From Aquipseudomonas alcaligenes MRY13-0052 (GTDB lineage: Bacteria > Pseudomonadota > Gammaproteobacteria > Pseudomonadales > Pseudomonadaceae): a stretch of 64,000 nucleotides of DNA. Below, piece after piece: positions 1-7,796 of the stretch (its first letter is position 1; each line of letters starts with the position of its first letter). The position numbers and the translations under genes are program-made. The DNA is taken from positions 1 through 64,000 of the forward strand of contig BATO01000019.1 in assembly GCA_000474255.1 (NCBI GenBank), given 5' to 3'. Below the pieces are notes generated by a model. The model saw only the letters and a program-made list of their open reading frames with translations, was not told the DNA's origin and did no database searches.

Positions 1-1
1 C

Positions 2-1594
2 CAGGCCGAGGGGCTGGAGATCAGCGTGCTGGACACGGACGCCGACGCGAGCGCCCCCAGCGCCCGGTCGCGTCACCCGGTGCCACTGGCCGACTACGGC
101 ATGGCCCTGGGCGCCGCGCTGGCGGCCACTGCCCTGGCCTGGGGCGCCTACCAGGTGCTGGCGCTGCCGAACATCTCCCTGGTGTTCCTCGCCGCCGTAT
201 TGCTGGTGGCGGTGCGCAGCAGCCTGGGCCCGGCACTGCGCTGTGCCGGTGTATCGTTCCTGGCCTACGACTTCCTGTTCATCCCACCGACCTTCTCCCT
301 GACCATCGCCCGCCAGGAAGACGTGCTGACCCTGCTGTTCTTCCTGCTGATGGCCGGGCTCACCGGCAACCTGGCCTCGCGCCAGCGCCGCCAGTTGCAG
401 GCCCTGCGTGCCACCCAGACGGAAACCACCGCGCTGCTCGACCTCTCGCGCAAGCTCACCGCCGCCACCGACCGCCAGGCCGTGCTCAGCGTCGCGGCAC
501 AGCAGTTCATCCCCTGGACCGACGTCGAGGTGTGCCTGCTGGCGCGCAGCCGTGACGGCGTGTGGAAGGTAGAGGCCGGCGTGCAGCGCCTGCTGGCCGA
601 CCAGGAGCGTGCGGCAGCGGAGTGGTCCTGGCAGCACGATCAGGTGGCCGGGCTCGGCACCGGCACCCTGCCCAGCGGGCGCTGGTGGTGGCTGCCGCTT
701 TCCGGCGAGGAGGGCCCGCTGGCGTTGCTCGGGGTCAGCCCGCGCGACGGTGCACCGTTGCCCGCCGAACGCCGCCGTTTGCTGTCCGCCCTTGGCCAAC
801 CCCTGGCCCAGGCGCTGGCACGCGCGCAGCTCGCCGAGGACCTGGAGGCTGCGCGCCTGCATGGCGAGACCGAACAGCTGCGCAGCGCGCTGCTGGCCTC
901 CGTGTCCCACGACCTGCGCACGCCGCTGACCGCCATGCGCGGCTCCATCGACAGCCTGTTGGCCCTGGGCGAGGCGATCCCCCAGGAGGACCGCCGCGAG
1001 CTGCTGGAGGGCACACGGGATGAGGCCGAGCGCCTCGACCGCTACATTCAGAACCTGCTGGACATGACCCGGCTCGGCCACGGCGGCCTGAAGCTGGCCC
1101 GCGACTGGGTCGCCCCGGTGGACATCGTCGCCAGCGCGCTGCAGCGCCTGCGTCCGGTGCTGGCGCCGCTGAAGGTGGAGACCGAACTACCCACCGAGTT
1201 GCCCCTGCTCTACGTCCACGCCGCACTGATCGAGCAGGCGCTGGTCAACGTGCTGGAGAACGCCGCGCGCTTCTCGCCGACCCAGGGCCGCCTGCGCGTG
1301 GCGGTGACGGCCGACACCGAGGAGCTGCGCTTCGCCGTCAGCGACCAGGGGCCCGGCATCCCGGCCGCGGAGCGGGAGAAGATCTTCGACATGTTCTACA
1401 CCGCCGCCCGTGGCGATCGGGGCGGGCAGGGCACCGGCCTGGGCCTGGCCATCTGCCAGGGGATGGTCGGCGCCCACGGCGGCCGGGTGACGGTCGGCGA
1501 GGGGCTCGAAGGCAAGGGCACCACCCTGACCCTGCACCTGCCGCTGCACCCGCAGCCGGTGCTGGAGGAGGAGGTGGGTGATGGCCCGCTGTAG
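2..1594 (+). CDS. kdpD: KdpD potassium sensor histidine kinase, C-terminal part (5' truncated by window)
   Basis: This is the C-terminal ~530 residues of KdpD, the membrane kinase that senses K+ limitation or osmotic stress and phosphorylates KdpE to switch on the kdpFABC transporter. The frame is open at the left edge, so the N-terminal KdpD and Usp domains lie outside the window. Visible in order: a hydrophobic block of about four membrane segments (DUF4118, bases ~110-370), a linker with a GAF-like region, a HisKA dimerisation helix with SVSHDLRTP (phospho-accepting His codon at 908-910), and a HATPase domain with N-box NVLENAARFSP, G1 box DQGPGIP and G2 box GTGLGLAI. The codon at 26-28 (GTG) is not the true start because the KdpD sequence continues upstream. 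kdpE follows after 123 bases. Confidence 0.95.
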   Translation, partial: QAEGLEISVLDTDADASAPSARSRHPVPLADYGMALGAALAATALAWGAYQVLALPNISLVFLAAVLLVAVRSSLGPALRCAGVSFLAYDFLFIPPTFSLTIARQEDVLTLLFFLLMAGLTGNLASRQRRQLQALRATQTETTALLDLSRKLTAATDRQAVLSVAAQQFIPWTDVEVCLLARSRDGVWKVEAGVQRLLADQERAAAEWSWQHDQVAGLGTGTLPSGRWWWLPLSGEEGPLALLGVSPRDGAPLPAERRRLLSALGQPLAQALARAQLAEDLEAARLHGETEQLRSALLASVSHDLRTPLTAMRGSIDSLLALGEAIPQEDRRELLEGTRDEAERLDRYIQNLLDMTRLGHGGLKLARDWVAPVDIVASALQRLRPVLAPLKVETELPTELPLLYVHAALIEQALVNVLENAARFSPTQGRLRVAVTADTEELRFAVSDQGPGIPAAEREKIFDMFYTAARGDRGGQGTGLGLAICQGMVGAHGGRVTVGEGLEGKGTTLTLHLPLHPQPVLEEEVGDGPL

Positions 1595-1680
1595 GGGCGA
1601 ATTCATTCGCCATGCGGACCGCAGGACCGCCGCGTGCGACCCGGCGCGGCGTTGCCTCCCTGGGCGAATGAGTTCGCCCC
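1594..1680. repeat. REP-like inverted repeat between kdpD and kdpE
   Basis: An 18-base left arm (1594-1611, GGGGCGAATTCATTCGCC) pairs with a right arm (1663-1680) with one mismatch. The arms flank ~50 GC-rich bases. The left arm begins on the last base of the kdpD stop codon. The pattern is that of Pseudomonas REP-type intergenic elements. Confidence 0.75.
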
Positions 1681-1717
1681 AACACGATGCGGTAGCCAAC
1701 GGATTTCGAAGGACAAG

Positions 1718-2410
1718 ATGACGACCAACCAACCAACCCTCCTGGTCATCGACGACGAGGCGCAGATCCGCAAATTCCTGCGCATCAGCCTCGCGGCCCA
1801 GGGCTACAAGGTGCTGGAAGCAGCCAACGGCGCCGAGGGCCTGGCCCAGGCGGCGCTGGCACGGCCGGACCTGGTGGTGCTCGACCTGGGCCTGCCGGAC
1901 ATGGACGGCAAGACGGTGCTGGCCGAACTGCGCGAGTGGTCGACGGTGCCGGTGCTGGTGCTCTCGGTGCGCGCCAGCGAAGGCGAGAAGGTGCTGGCCC
2001 TGGACGGCGGCGCCAACGACTACGTGACCAAGCCCTTCAGCGTGCAGGAGTTCCTCGCCCGGGTGCGCGTGCTGCTGCGCCAGGCCGGTGGCGGCGAGCA
2101 GCAGGAAGCGGTGGTCGAAAGCGGCCCGCTGAGCGTCGACTTCGCCTACCGCCGGGTGACCCTGGACGGCGCCGAGGTGGCGCTGACCCGCAAGGAGTAC
2201 GCGGTGCTCGCCCAACTGGCGCGGCACCTGGGGCGGGTGGTGACCCAGCAGCAACTGCTCAAGGACATCTGGGGCCCGACCCATGTCGAGGACACCCACT
2301 ACCTGCGGGTGGTGGTCGGCCACCTGCGGCAGAAGCTCGGCGACGACCCGACCGAGCCGCGCTTCATCGTCACCGAGGCCGGGGTCGGCTATCGCCTGCG
2401 CGAGGGCTAG
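1718..2410 (+). CDS. kdpE: KdpE response regulator (OmpR family)
   Basis: KdpE is the cytoplasmic DNA-binding partner of KdpD that activates kdpFABC transcription. The 230-residue protein has a receiver domain with the acidic pair near residues 12-13 (VIDDE), the phospho-accepting Asp56 in VVLDLGLPD and the switch Lys in TKPFS. A winged-helix OmpR/PhoB output domain follows (about residues 130-228, RKEYAVLAQLARH and VVGHLRQKLGDDP), ending GYRLREG. The ATG at 1718 was chosen because it is in frame, lies just after GAAGGACAAG and gives the family's usual N-terminus. An in-frame upstream start at 1634 would add 28 unrelated residues encoded by the repeat. It is probably co-transcribed with kdpD, with a REP-like element between them. 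Confidence 0.96.
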   Translation: MTTNQPTLLVIDDEAQIRKFLRISLAAQGYKVLEAANGAEGLAQAALARPDLVVLDLGLPDMDGKTVLAELREWSTVPVLVLSVRASEGEKVLALDGGANDYVTKPFSVQEFLARVRVLLRQAGGGEQQEAVVESGPLSVDFAYRRVTLDGAEVALTRKEYAVLAQLARHLGRVVTQQQLLKDIWGPTHVEDTHYLRVVVGHLRQKLGDDPTEPRFIVTEAGVGYRLREG

Positions 2411-2784
2411 CAGGATTCACTTCATGGGTTGGCGCCGAGCCTGCAAGGCCCAACGCCGCCAGGCGGTGCCCCCACCGATGAGGCACCACTTTCTTAGGAG
2501 CGAGCTCTGCTCGCGAAGCTTCATGACGGGCACGATGACGGACCCTGCGTGGATGGCGCTTCCTGCATCCACCAACCGGCGCTTCACCTCACGCATTACC
2601 TGAGGGCGAACGCCTTGTCCAGCCCGCTTCAGCCCACTGCTCTGCTTCGACGGTGCCTTTGCCGCCTGGCCCACCTTCACCCCCCATTGCGAGCTGCACC
2701 TCATCTGCCTGTGTTGCGCAACGCGAATCCGTCGTCTAGCGCTTAATCCAGGCGCCTGGCGCCATTCGTTGCCGGAAGGAAGAC
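2411..2784. other. Intergenic region kdpE-glsB (374 bases)
   Basis: No supportable gene lies here; short frames have no recognisable product or good ribosome site. It holds an imperfect GTTGG/CCAAC palindrome at about 2429-2458 and a short REP-like hairpin at 2500-2514. The Shine-Dalgarno GGAAGGAAGA for glutaminase is at the right end. No convincing rho-independent terminator is visible. Confidence 0.6.
2500..2514. repeat. Short REP-like hairpin GCGAGC-TCT-GCTCGC
   Basis: A perfect 6-base inverted repeat around TCT, inside TAGGAGCGAGCTCTGCTCGCGAA. This is a motif I recognise as a frequent intergenic Pseudomonas repeat. It has no T-run and so is unlikely to be a terminator. Confidence 0.5.
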
Positions 2785-3693
2785 ATGCAACAACTGCTCG
2801 ACGAAATCCTCGATGAGGTCCGCCCGCTGATCGGGCAGGGCAAGGTCGCCAGCTATATCCCGGCGCTGGCCGGCGTGCCGGCGAACCAGCTGGGCATTGC
2901 GGTTTACAGCAATGAGGGCCAGCTCTATTGCGCCGGTGACGGGCGCACGCCGTTCTCCATCCAGAGTATTTCCAAGGTGTTCAGCCTGGTGCAGGCGATC
3001 CAGCATTCCGGCGAGGACATCTGGCAGCGCCTGGGCCACGAGCCCTCCGGCCAGCCGTTCAACTCCCTGGTGCAGCTGGAGTTCGAGCGGGGCGTGCCGC
3101 GCAACCCCTTCATCAACGCCGGGGCGCTGGTGATCTGCGACATCAACCAATCGCGCTTCGCCGCACCGGCGTTGTCCATGCGCGACTTCGCCCGGCGCCT
3201 GAGCGGCAACCACTACCTGGTGGCCGACGAGGTGGTGGCGCGCTCGGAGTACCAGCACCGCGCGCGCAACGCCGCAGCGGCCTACCTGATGCAGTCCTTC
3301 GGCAACTTCCATAACGATGTGGAGGCGGTGCTGCGCAGCTACTTCCACCACTGCGCGTTGCGCATGAACTGCGTGGACCTGGCCCTGGCCTTCAGCTTCC
3401 TGGCCAACGACGGCGTCAGCCCCCACAGCGGCGAAACGGTGCTCAGCGCGCGGCAGACCAAGCAGGTCAACGCGCTGATGGCCACCAGCGGGCTGTACGA
3501 CGAGGCGGGCAACTTCGCCTACCGCGTCGGCCTGCCGGGCAAGAGTGGGGTAGGGGGCGGCATAGTCGCGGTGGTGCCGGGGCGCTTCACCGTTTGCGTG
3601 TGGTCGCCGGAGCTCAATGAGTCCGGCAACTCGGTGGCGGGGATGGCGGCGCTGGAGAAACTCTCCGAGCGCATTGACTGGTCGATCTTCTGA
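2785..3693 (+). CDS. glsB: Glutaminase (GlsA/GlsB family)
   Basis: Hydrolyses L-glutamine to glutamate and ammonia in the cytoplasm. The 302-residue length is normal for the serine-dependent glutaminase family (beta-lactamase-like fold). Visible are the nucleophile SxxK motif (SIQSISK, Ser61-Lys64), the substrate-binding stretch [11 protein letters not shown] and the C-terminal loop [15 protein letters not shown]. The start is fixed by GGAAGGAAGAC directly before the ATG. It is convergent with the downstream patatin gene: the two stop codons are one base apart (base 3694) with no room for a terminator. In P. aeruginosa, from memory, a glutaminase also follows kdpE. Confidence 0.96.
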   Translation: MQQLLDEILDEVRPLIGQGKVASYIPALAGVPANQLGIAVYSNEGQLYCAGDGRTPFSIQSISKVFSLVQAIQHSGEDIWQRLGHEPSGQPFNSLVQLEFERGVPRNPFINAGALVICDINQSRFAAPALSMRDFARRLSGNHYLVADEVVARSEYQHRARNAAAAYLMQSFGNFHNDVEAVLRSYFHHCALRMNCVDLALAFSFLANDGVSPHSGETVLSARQTKQVNALMATSGLYDEAGNFAYRVGLPGKSGVGGGIVAVVPGRFTVCVWSPELNESGNSVAGMAALEKLSERIDWSIF

Positions 3694-3694
3694 C

Positions 3695-4717
3695 TCAGTC
3701 CTGCTCGTACTTCTCCAGGGTGTCGCGGGCGATCTGGCGGCCCAGCTGGATCAGCTCCGGCGCCTTGTAGAACTCGAAGAAGCGGCATACGCGCTTGGGC
3801 ACGTTGATCAGGACGTCCGGCGGGTAGCCGGCGATCTTGTACTGCGCCAGGGACGTCTGCATCACCTCGAAGCTCTGGTTGACCAGGTCCAGCAGCGAGG
3901 CCGGGCCGACGCTGGCGACCACCTGCGAGCCGCTGGCCGAGCTCGGCGCGCCTTCCTTCTGCGGTGCCGCTGCGGGCTGCTGGGCGCCGGGCTCCGCCGA
4001 GTCCTCCACCCAGGGATTGGCGATGGGCGCGGTAGCGCCTTCGAGCAGCAGTTCCTCGTCGATGCCGCGCTTGCGGAAGGGCAGGCGCTCGCCGAGGGAG
4101 CTCATCATCTGGTCGATGCGCCCCTTGAAGGCCGGCGGGCGCTCGATCACCGGCAGCTGGTACTGCTTCTGGTTGGTGGAGTTGAGGTTGACGGCGATGA
4201 TCAGGTCGCAGTGGCTGGAGACCACCGGCACGATCGGCAGCGGGTTGAGCAGGCCGCCGTCCACCAGCATGCGCGAGCCCTGCATCACCGGGGTAAACAG
4301 GCTGGGGATGGCCGCCGAGGCGCGCATGGCCTGGTGCAGGCAGCCTTCCTGGAACCAGATCTCCTGCTGGTTGGTGAGGTCGGTGGCGACCGCGGTGTAG
4401 GGGATCGACAGGTCTTCGATGTCGATGTCGCCGACGATCTCGCGGATGCGCCCGAACACCTTCTCGCCACGAATGGCGCCGAGGCGGAAGCTGACGTCGA
4501 GCAGGCGCAGCACGTCGAGGTAGTCCAGGCTTTCGGTCCACTCGCGGTACTCGCGCAGCTTGCCGGCGGCGTAGATGCCACCGACCACCGCGCCCATGGA
4601 GCAGCCGGCGATGCAGGCGATCTCGTAGCCCCGCGCTTCGATCTCCTCGATCACGCCGATATGGGCGTAGCCCCGGGCTCCCCCGGAGCCGAGGACCAGT
4701 GCGACACGCTTACTCAT
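3695..4717 (-). CDS. Patatin-like phospholipase family protein (RssA/YchK-like)
   Basis: A predicted cytoplasmic serine acyl-hydrolase of 340 residues. The N-terminus shows the glycine-rich oxyanion loop GSGGARG (residues 10-16) and the nucleophile elbow GCSMG with Ser40. The second catalytic element, DGG, occurs in LVDGGLLNPLP. The C-terminal ~120 residues, with an Ala/Pro/Glu-rich linker (AEPGAQQPAAAPQKEG), are specific to the Pseudomonas version. The substrate is not established for this branch. The gene reads away from the small lipoprotein gene at 4919 and converges on glsB. ATG at 4717 is preceded by a purine-rich AAAAGGTGAAGCC. Confidence 0.9.
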   Translation of the reverse strand: MSKRVALVLGSGGARGYAHIGVIEEIEARGYEIACIAGCSMGAVVGGIYAAGKLREYREWTESLDYLDVLRLLDVSFRLGAIRGEKVFGRIREIVGDIDIEDLSIPYTAVATDLTNQQEIWFQEGCLHQAMRASAAIPSLFTPVMQGSRMLVDGGLLNPLPIVPVVSSHCDLIIAVNLNSTNQKQYQLPVIERPPAFKGRIDQMMSSLGERLPFRKRGIDEELLLEGATAPIANPWVEDSAEPGAQQPAAAPQKEGAPSSASGSQVVASVGPASLLDLVNQSFEVMQTSLAQYKIAGYPPDVLINVPKRVCRFFEFYKAPELIQLGRQIARDTLEKYEQD

Positions 4718-4918
4718 GGCTTCACCTTTTCCTACATAAGGCGCAGACGATACCTGTGGGAAAGGGCGAGGCCAAGTGAGTGCGGGCGCCGCTGTAGCCG
4801 TAATGCAACGGCGGGCTGCAAAGCTGCTGAGCAGGGCACGGCGCGGAATTTTTCCGGTTCCGTACCGTCTTAACCAGCATTAGACTCATGGCTATTTCAC
4901 ATCCCGAGGAGAACCCCC

Positions 4919-5197
4919 ATGAAAGCCTGGATCAGCCTGCCCCTGATCGTCCTCATGCTTGCAGGTTGCGCCGCCAAGACGGCTTACCGCGACAGCTGCG
5001 CCAACCAGCTGGACGCGGCCTGGAAGGAACTCGACCTGGCCAAGGCCGAGGGCTTCTCCGGCACCGTCAGCTACTCCAAGGCGCTGAGCCTGCTGACCGC
5101 CGCCAAGACCCAGCAGCAGTTCGAGGGTTTCCAGGGCTGCACCGAGAAAGCCGACAAGGCGCGCTTCTACATCCGTGAGTCCCGCGCCGGGCGCTGA
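4919..5197 (+). CDS. Small lipoprotein of unknown function
   Basis: A 92-residue protein with a lipoprotein signal: MKAWISLPLIVLMLAGCAAK carries the lipobox LAGC with Cys17. The mature part is helical and charged, with a Cys pair (in DSCANQLD and QGCTEKAD) that could form a disulfide, and ends in ESRAGR. The N-terminal Met follows GAGGAGAACCCCC, a strong ribosome site. Ala after the lipid Cys suggests sorting to the outer membrane, facing the periplasm. I recognise it only as a conserved Pseudomonas lipoprotein; no enzymatic motif is present. It is a single-gene unit ended by the terminator at 5216-5240. Confidence 0.85.
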   Translation: MKAWISLPLIVLMLAGCAAKTAYRDSCANQLDAAWKELDLAKAEGFSGTVSYSKALSLLTAAKTQQQFEGFQGCTEKADKARFYIRESRAGR

Positions 5198-5215
5198 TTC
5201 GCCAGGCCGTGCAGA

Positions 5216-5240
5216 AGCCGGGGCATGCCCCGGCTTTTTT
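5216..5240 (+). terminator. Rho-independent terminator of the small lipoprotein gene
   Basis: A GCCGGGGC/GCCCCGGC palindrome followed by TTTTTT, 18 bases after the stop codon. Confidence 0.9.
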
Positions 5241-5324
5241 GTGGGCGCTCGCAGGGCGGGTCTGTCACAGGGGCCGTTCATGAATCGTCATGCCCACTAG
5301 CCTGGGTCATTCCGCCCCCCGTAG

Positions 5325-5342
5325 CCCGGGCTTCAGCCCGGG
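5325..5342. repeat. REP-like inverted repeat CCCGGGCT...AGCCCGGG
   Basis: 8-base perfect arms around a 2-base centre (GTAGCCCGGGCTTCAGCCCGGGAA), a common intergenic Pseudomonas repeat. It lies in the 287-base gap between the lipoprotein and MFS genes, which otherwise holds only AT-rich promoter-like sequence near 5385-5465. Confidence 0.55.
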
Positions 5343-5484
5343 AACCCCGGTGTGCTCGCCCTGAGAGCGACACCTGGATAGCCAATCCTTATCCCCTTTA
5401 TCAAAGAAATTTCTTGTTTAATTGGCCGTTGCGCTCCTAATATCCAAGCTATTTCTTGCATAAATAAATCCGGAGAGATGCCTG

Positions 5485-6918
5485 ATGGACACCACTGCCT
5501 CCCTCGATGCCCTGCCCACTGCCAGCTGGGGCGAACTTTTCAGCGGGCGCAACGGCCTGATGGCGGTGGCGCTCACCGGCGGCGTCGCCTTGCACGCCAT
5601 CAACGTGCACATCGTCACCACGGTACTGCCGTCGGTGGTGCGCGAAATCGGCGGGCTCGACTGGTACGCCTGGAACACCACGTTGTTCGTGGTGGCCTCC
5701 ATCGTCGGCGCGGCACTGGCCTCGCGCCTGCTCGCCGGTGGCGGCCCGCGCGGTGCCTGCCTGGCGGCGCTGGCGTTGTTCGCCCTGGGTTCGGTGGGCT
5801 GCGCGGCGGCGCAATCGATGCCCTGGATGCTCGGCGCCCGGGCGGTGCAGGGGCTGGGCGGCGGCCTGCTGGCGGCCCTGAGCTATGCCTTGATCCGCGT
5901 GGTGTTCGCGCCCCCGCTGTGGCCCCGCGCCGTGGCGCTGGTATCCGGCATGTGGGGCGTGGCGACGCTGTGCGGCCCGGCCGTGGGTGGCCTGTTCGCC
6001 GAAGCCGGGCACTGGCGCTGGGCCTTCTGGTCGTTGCTGCCGGTGGCGCTGGCCCAGGCGCTGTTGGTGCTGGTGCAGCTGCGCCCGCGTGCCGATGCCG
6101 CCGAGGCCGGTGCGGTGCCGGGAATTCCCTTCGTGCAGATCGGCCTGTTGGCCGCCTCGGTGCTGGCGGTGGCGGCGGGCAGCCTGTCGCCGCTGCTGCC
6201 GTTGCAGGCGCTGGGCGTGACCCTGGGGCTGGCGCTCGGCGCGGCGGCCCTGGTCTGGGATCGCCGCGCCAGCGTTCGCCTGCTGCCGTCCGGCGGCGCT
6301 TCCCTGGCCACCGCGCTGGGCGCCGTGTACGCCTGCGTGGCGTTGCTGCTGGCGGGTACCACCACTGAAATCTTCGTGCCCTATTTCCTCCAGGTGCTGC
6401 ATGGCCAGTCACCGCTGGTGGCGGGTTACCTGACGGCGGCCATGGCCGGCGGCTGGAGCCTGGGGTCGCTGCTGTCCTCGGGGCGCAGCGGTGGCGATGC
6501 GGCGCGCCTGTTGCGCGGTGGGCCGGTGCTTTGCGTGGTCGGCCTGCTGGCCCTGGCGGGGCTGATCCCGCTGGCCGGTGAGCTGGACTATGGGCTGCGC
6601 ACCCTGCTGGTGGGCCTGGCGCTGGCCGCGGTGGGCGCGGGTGTGGGCATCGGCTGGCCGCACCTGCTGACCCGGGTGCTGGAACTGGCCCCGCGCGGCG
6701 AGGAGAACGCCGCCTCCACCGCCATCACCACCGTGCAGCTGTATGGCATGGCCGTCGGTGCGGCCCTTGCCGGCCTGGTGGCCAACGCCGCCGGGCTCAG
6801 CGTGCCGGGTGGCGTGGCCGGTGCACAGTCGGCGGCGATCTGGCTGTTCGCCGGGTTCGCCCTGGCACCGCTGCTGGCCGCCCTGTTGGCGCGTCGCGTG
6901 ATCGGGGGCGCCCATTAG
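5485..6918 (+). CDS. MFS transporter, DHA2-like drug/solute exporter
   Basis: A 477-residue inner-membrane protein made almost wholly of hydrophobic segments (12-14 predicted). It begins with a short soluble N-terminus, then a first helix near residues 28-48 containing NVHIVTTVLPSVVREIGG, typical of DHA2-family exporters. The GARAVQGLGGGLLAALSYAL stretch corresponds to family motif C/B regions. The Shine-Dalgarno GGAGAGATGCCTG supports ATG 5485. No neighbour indicates a substrate and no adjacent regulator is seen, so specificity is unknown. It is separated from the next gene by 78 bases. Confidence 0.88.
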   Translation: MDTTASLDALPTASWGELFSGRNGLMAVALTGGVALHAINVHIVTTVLPSVVREIGGLDWYAWNTTLFVVASIVGAALASRLLAGGGPRGACLAALALFALGSVGCAAAQSMPWMLGARAVQGLGGGLLAALSYALIRVVFAPPLWPRAVALVSGMWGVATLCGPAVGGLFAEAGHWRWAFWSLLPVALAQALLVLVQLRPRADAAEAGAVPGIPFVQIGLLAASVLAVAAGSLSPLLPLQALGVTLGLALGAAALVWDRRASVRLLPSGGASLATALGAVYACVALLLAGTTTEIFVPYFLQVLHGQSPLVAGYLTAAMAGGWSLGSLLSSGRSGGDAARLLRGGPVLCVVGLLALAGLIPLAGELDYGLRTLLVGLALAAVGAGVGIGWPHLLTRVLELAPRGEENAASTAITTVQLYGMAVGAALAGLVANAAGLSVPGGVAGAQSAAIWLFAGFALAPLLAALLARRVIGGAH

Positions 6919-6996
6919 ACGATCGCCGACTTTCCACGCGGGGGAGGGCGCGGGGCATAATCCGCCCACCGACCCTCCCGCTTCCCGGAGCCCCCG

Positions 6997-7605
6997 ATGC
7001 AGCTCGATTTCACCACCCTCAGCCCCCTCGACGCCTACCGCTGGCTGGCCTCCACCGTGACGCCGCGCCCCATCGCCTGGGTGTCCAGCCAGGCGGCGGA
7101 CGGCACCCAGAACCTGGCGCCGTTCAGTTTCTTCCAGGTGATCAGCGATGCGCCGCCGACGCTGATGGTGAACGTCAACAACCGCGCCGATGGCAGCCTC
7201 AAGGACACCCTGCGCAACGTCCAGGAAACCGGGCAACTGGTGATCCAGCTGGTGTCCCAGGCCTTCGCCGAAGCGATGAACGCCAGCTCCGCACAGCTGC
7301 CGAGCGAGGTCAGCGAGTTCGAGGCCTGCGGCATCGCCACCGAGCCGTCGCTGCGCGTGGCGCCGCCGCGGGTCAAGGGCGTGCCGGTGGCCTTCGAGTG
7401 CGAGCTGGTGGAGGTACAGCCCTACCCGCGGGAGAACCCCAACTGCCACCTGATCTTCGCCCGCGTGCTGCTGGCCCATATCGACGAGGCGGTGCTCAAC
7501 GAGCAGGGCCGGGCCGACCCGCACAAGCTCGACCTGGTGGGGCGCCTGGGCGGCAGCGCCTACGTGCGTACCCAGGACACCTTCAACCTGGTGCGCCCGA
7601 CCTGA
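6997..7605 (+). CDS. Flavin reductase-like, FMN-binding split-barrel protein
   Basis: A 202-residue cytoplasmic protein of the flavin reductase-like domain family (split barrel). The family signature for flavin binding is near the N-terminus (TVTPRPIAWVSS, residues ~20-31), followed by NLAPFSFFQVISDAPPTLMV. Members reduce flavins for partner oxygenases or bind FMN with other roles. No oxygenase lies next to it, so the partner is unknown. The C-terminus (LDLVGRLGGSAYVRTQDTFNL) is a conserved tail in this subgroup. ATG 6997 is preceded by CCCGGAGCCCCCG. Confidence 0.88.
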   Translation: MQLDFTTLSPLDAYRWLASTVTPRPIAWVSSQAADGTQNLAPFSFFQVISDAPPTLMVNVNNRADGSLKDTLRNVQETGQLVIQLVSQAFAEAMNASSAQLPSEVSEFEACGIATEPSLRVAPPRVKGVPVAFECELVEVQPYPRENPNCHLIFARVLLAHIDEAVLNEQGRADPHKLDLVGRLGGSAYVRTQDTFNLVRPT

Positions 7606-7796
7606 CCCAGGGGGGGATTCTGGCGCCGGCTCCCCGGCGCCTGCTCTGAAAGCGACCTCCGCATAGCTAAAACCTCCATTCGGCCGACCCCTGGCAGGGT
7701 TATGGCTTGTCGCCAGTACCGTCTCACTCCTAAGTTCGCGCTGTTGTTCCGGCGACGCGTGGCGCGCCGCTGGTCACCCGGTGAGGAGGAGTCCCC

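Noticed and set aside
26-1594. GTG at base 26 as the true kdpD start
   Set aside because: The reading frame continues upstream to the window edge and KdpD normally has ~370 further N-terminal residues.
5316-5345. GTAGCCCGGGCTTCAGCCCGGGAA as a terminator
   Set aside because: No T-run follows, and a proper terminator is already at 5216-5240. It fits a dispersed repeat better.
7690-7710. TGGCAGG-N4-TGGCT as a sigma-54 promoter for the chemoreceptor
   Set aside because: The -12 element is TGGC rather than TTGC, and no enhancer-binding site or regulator is evident.
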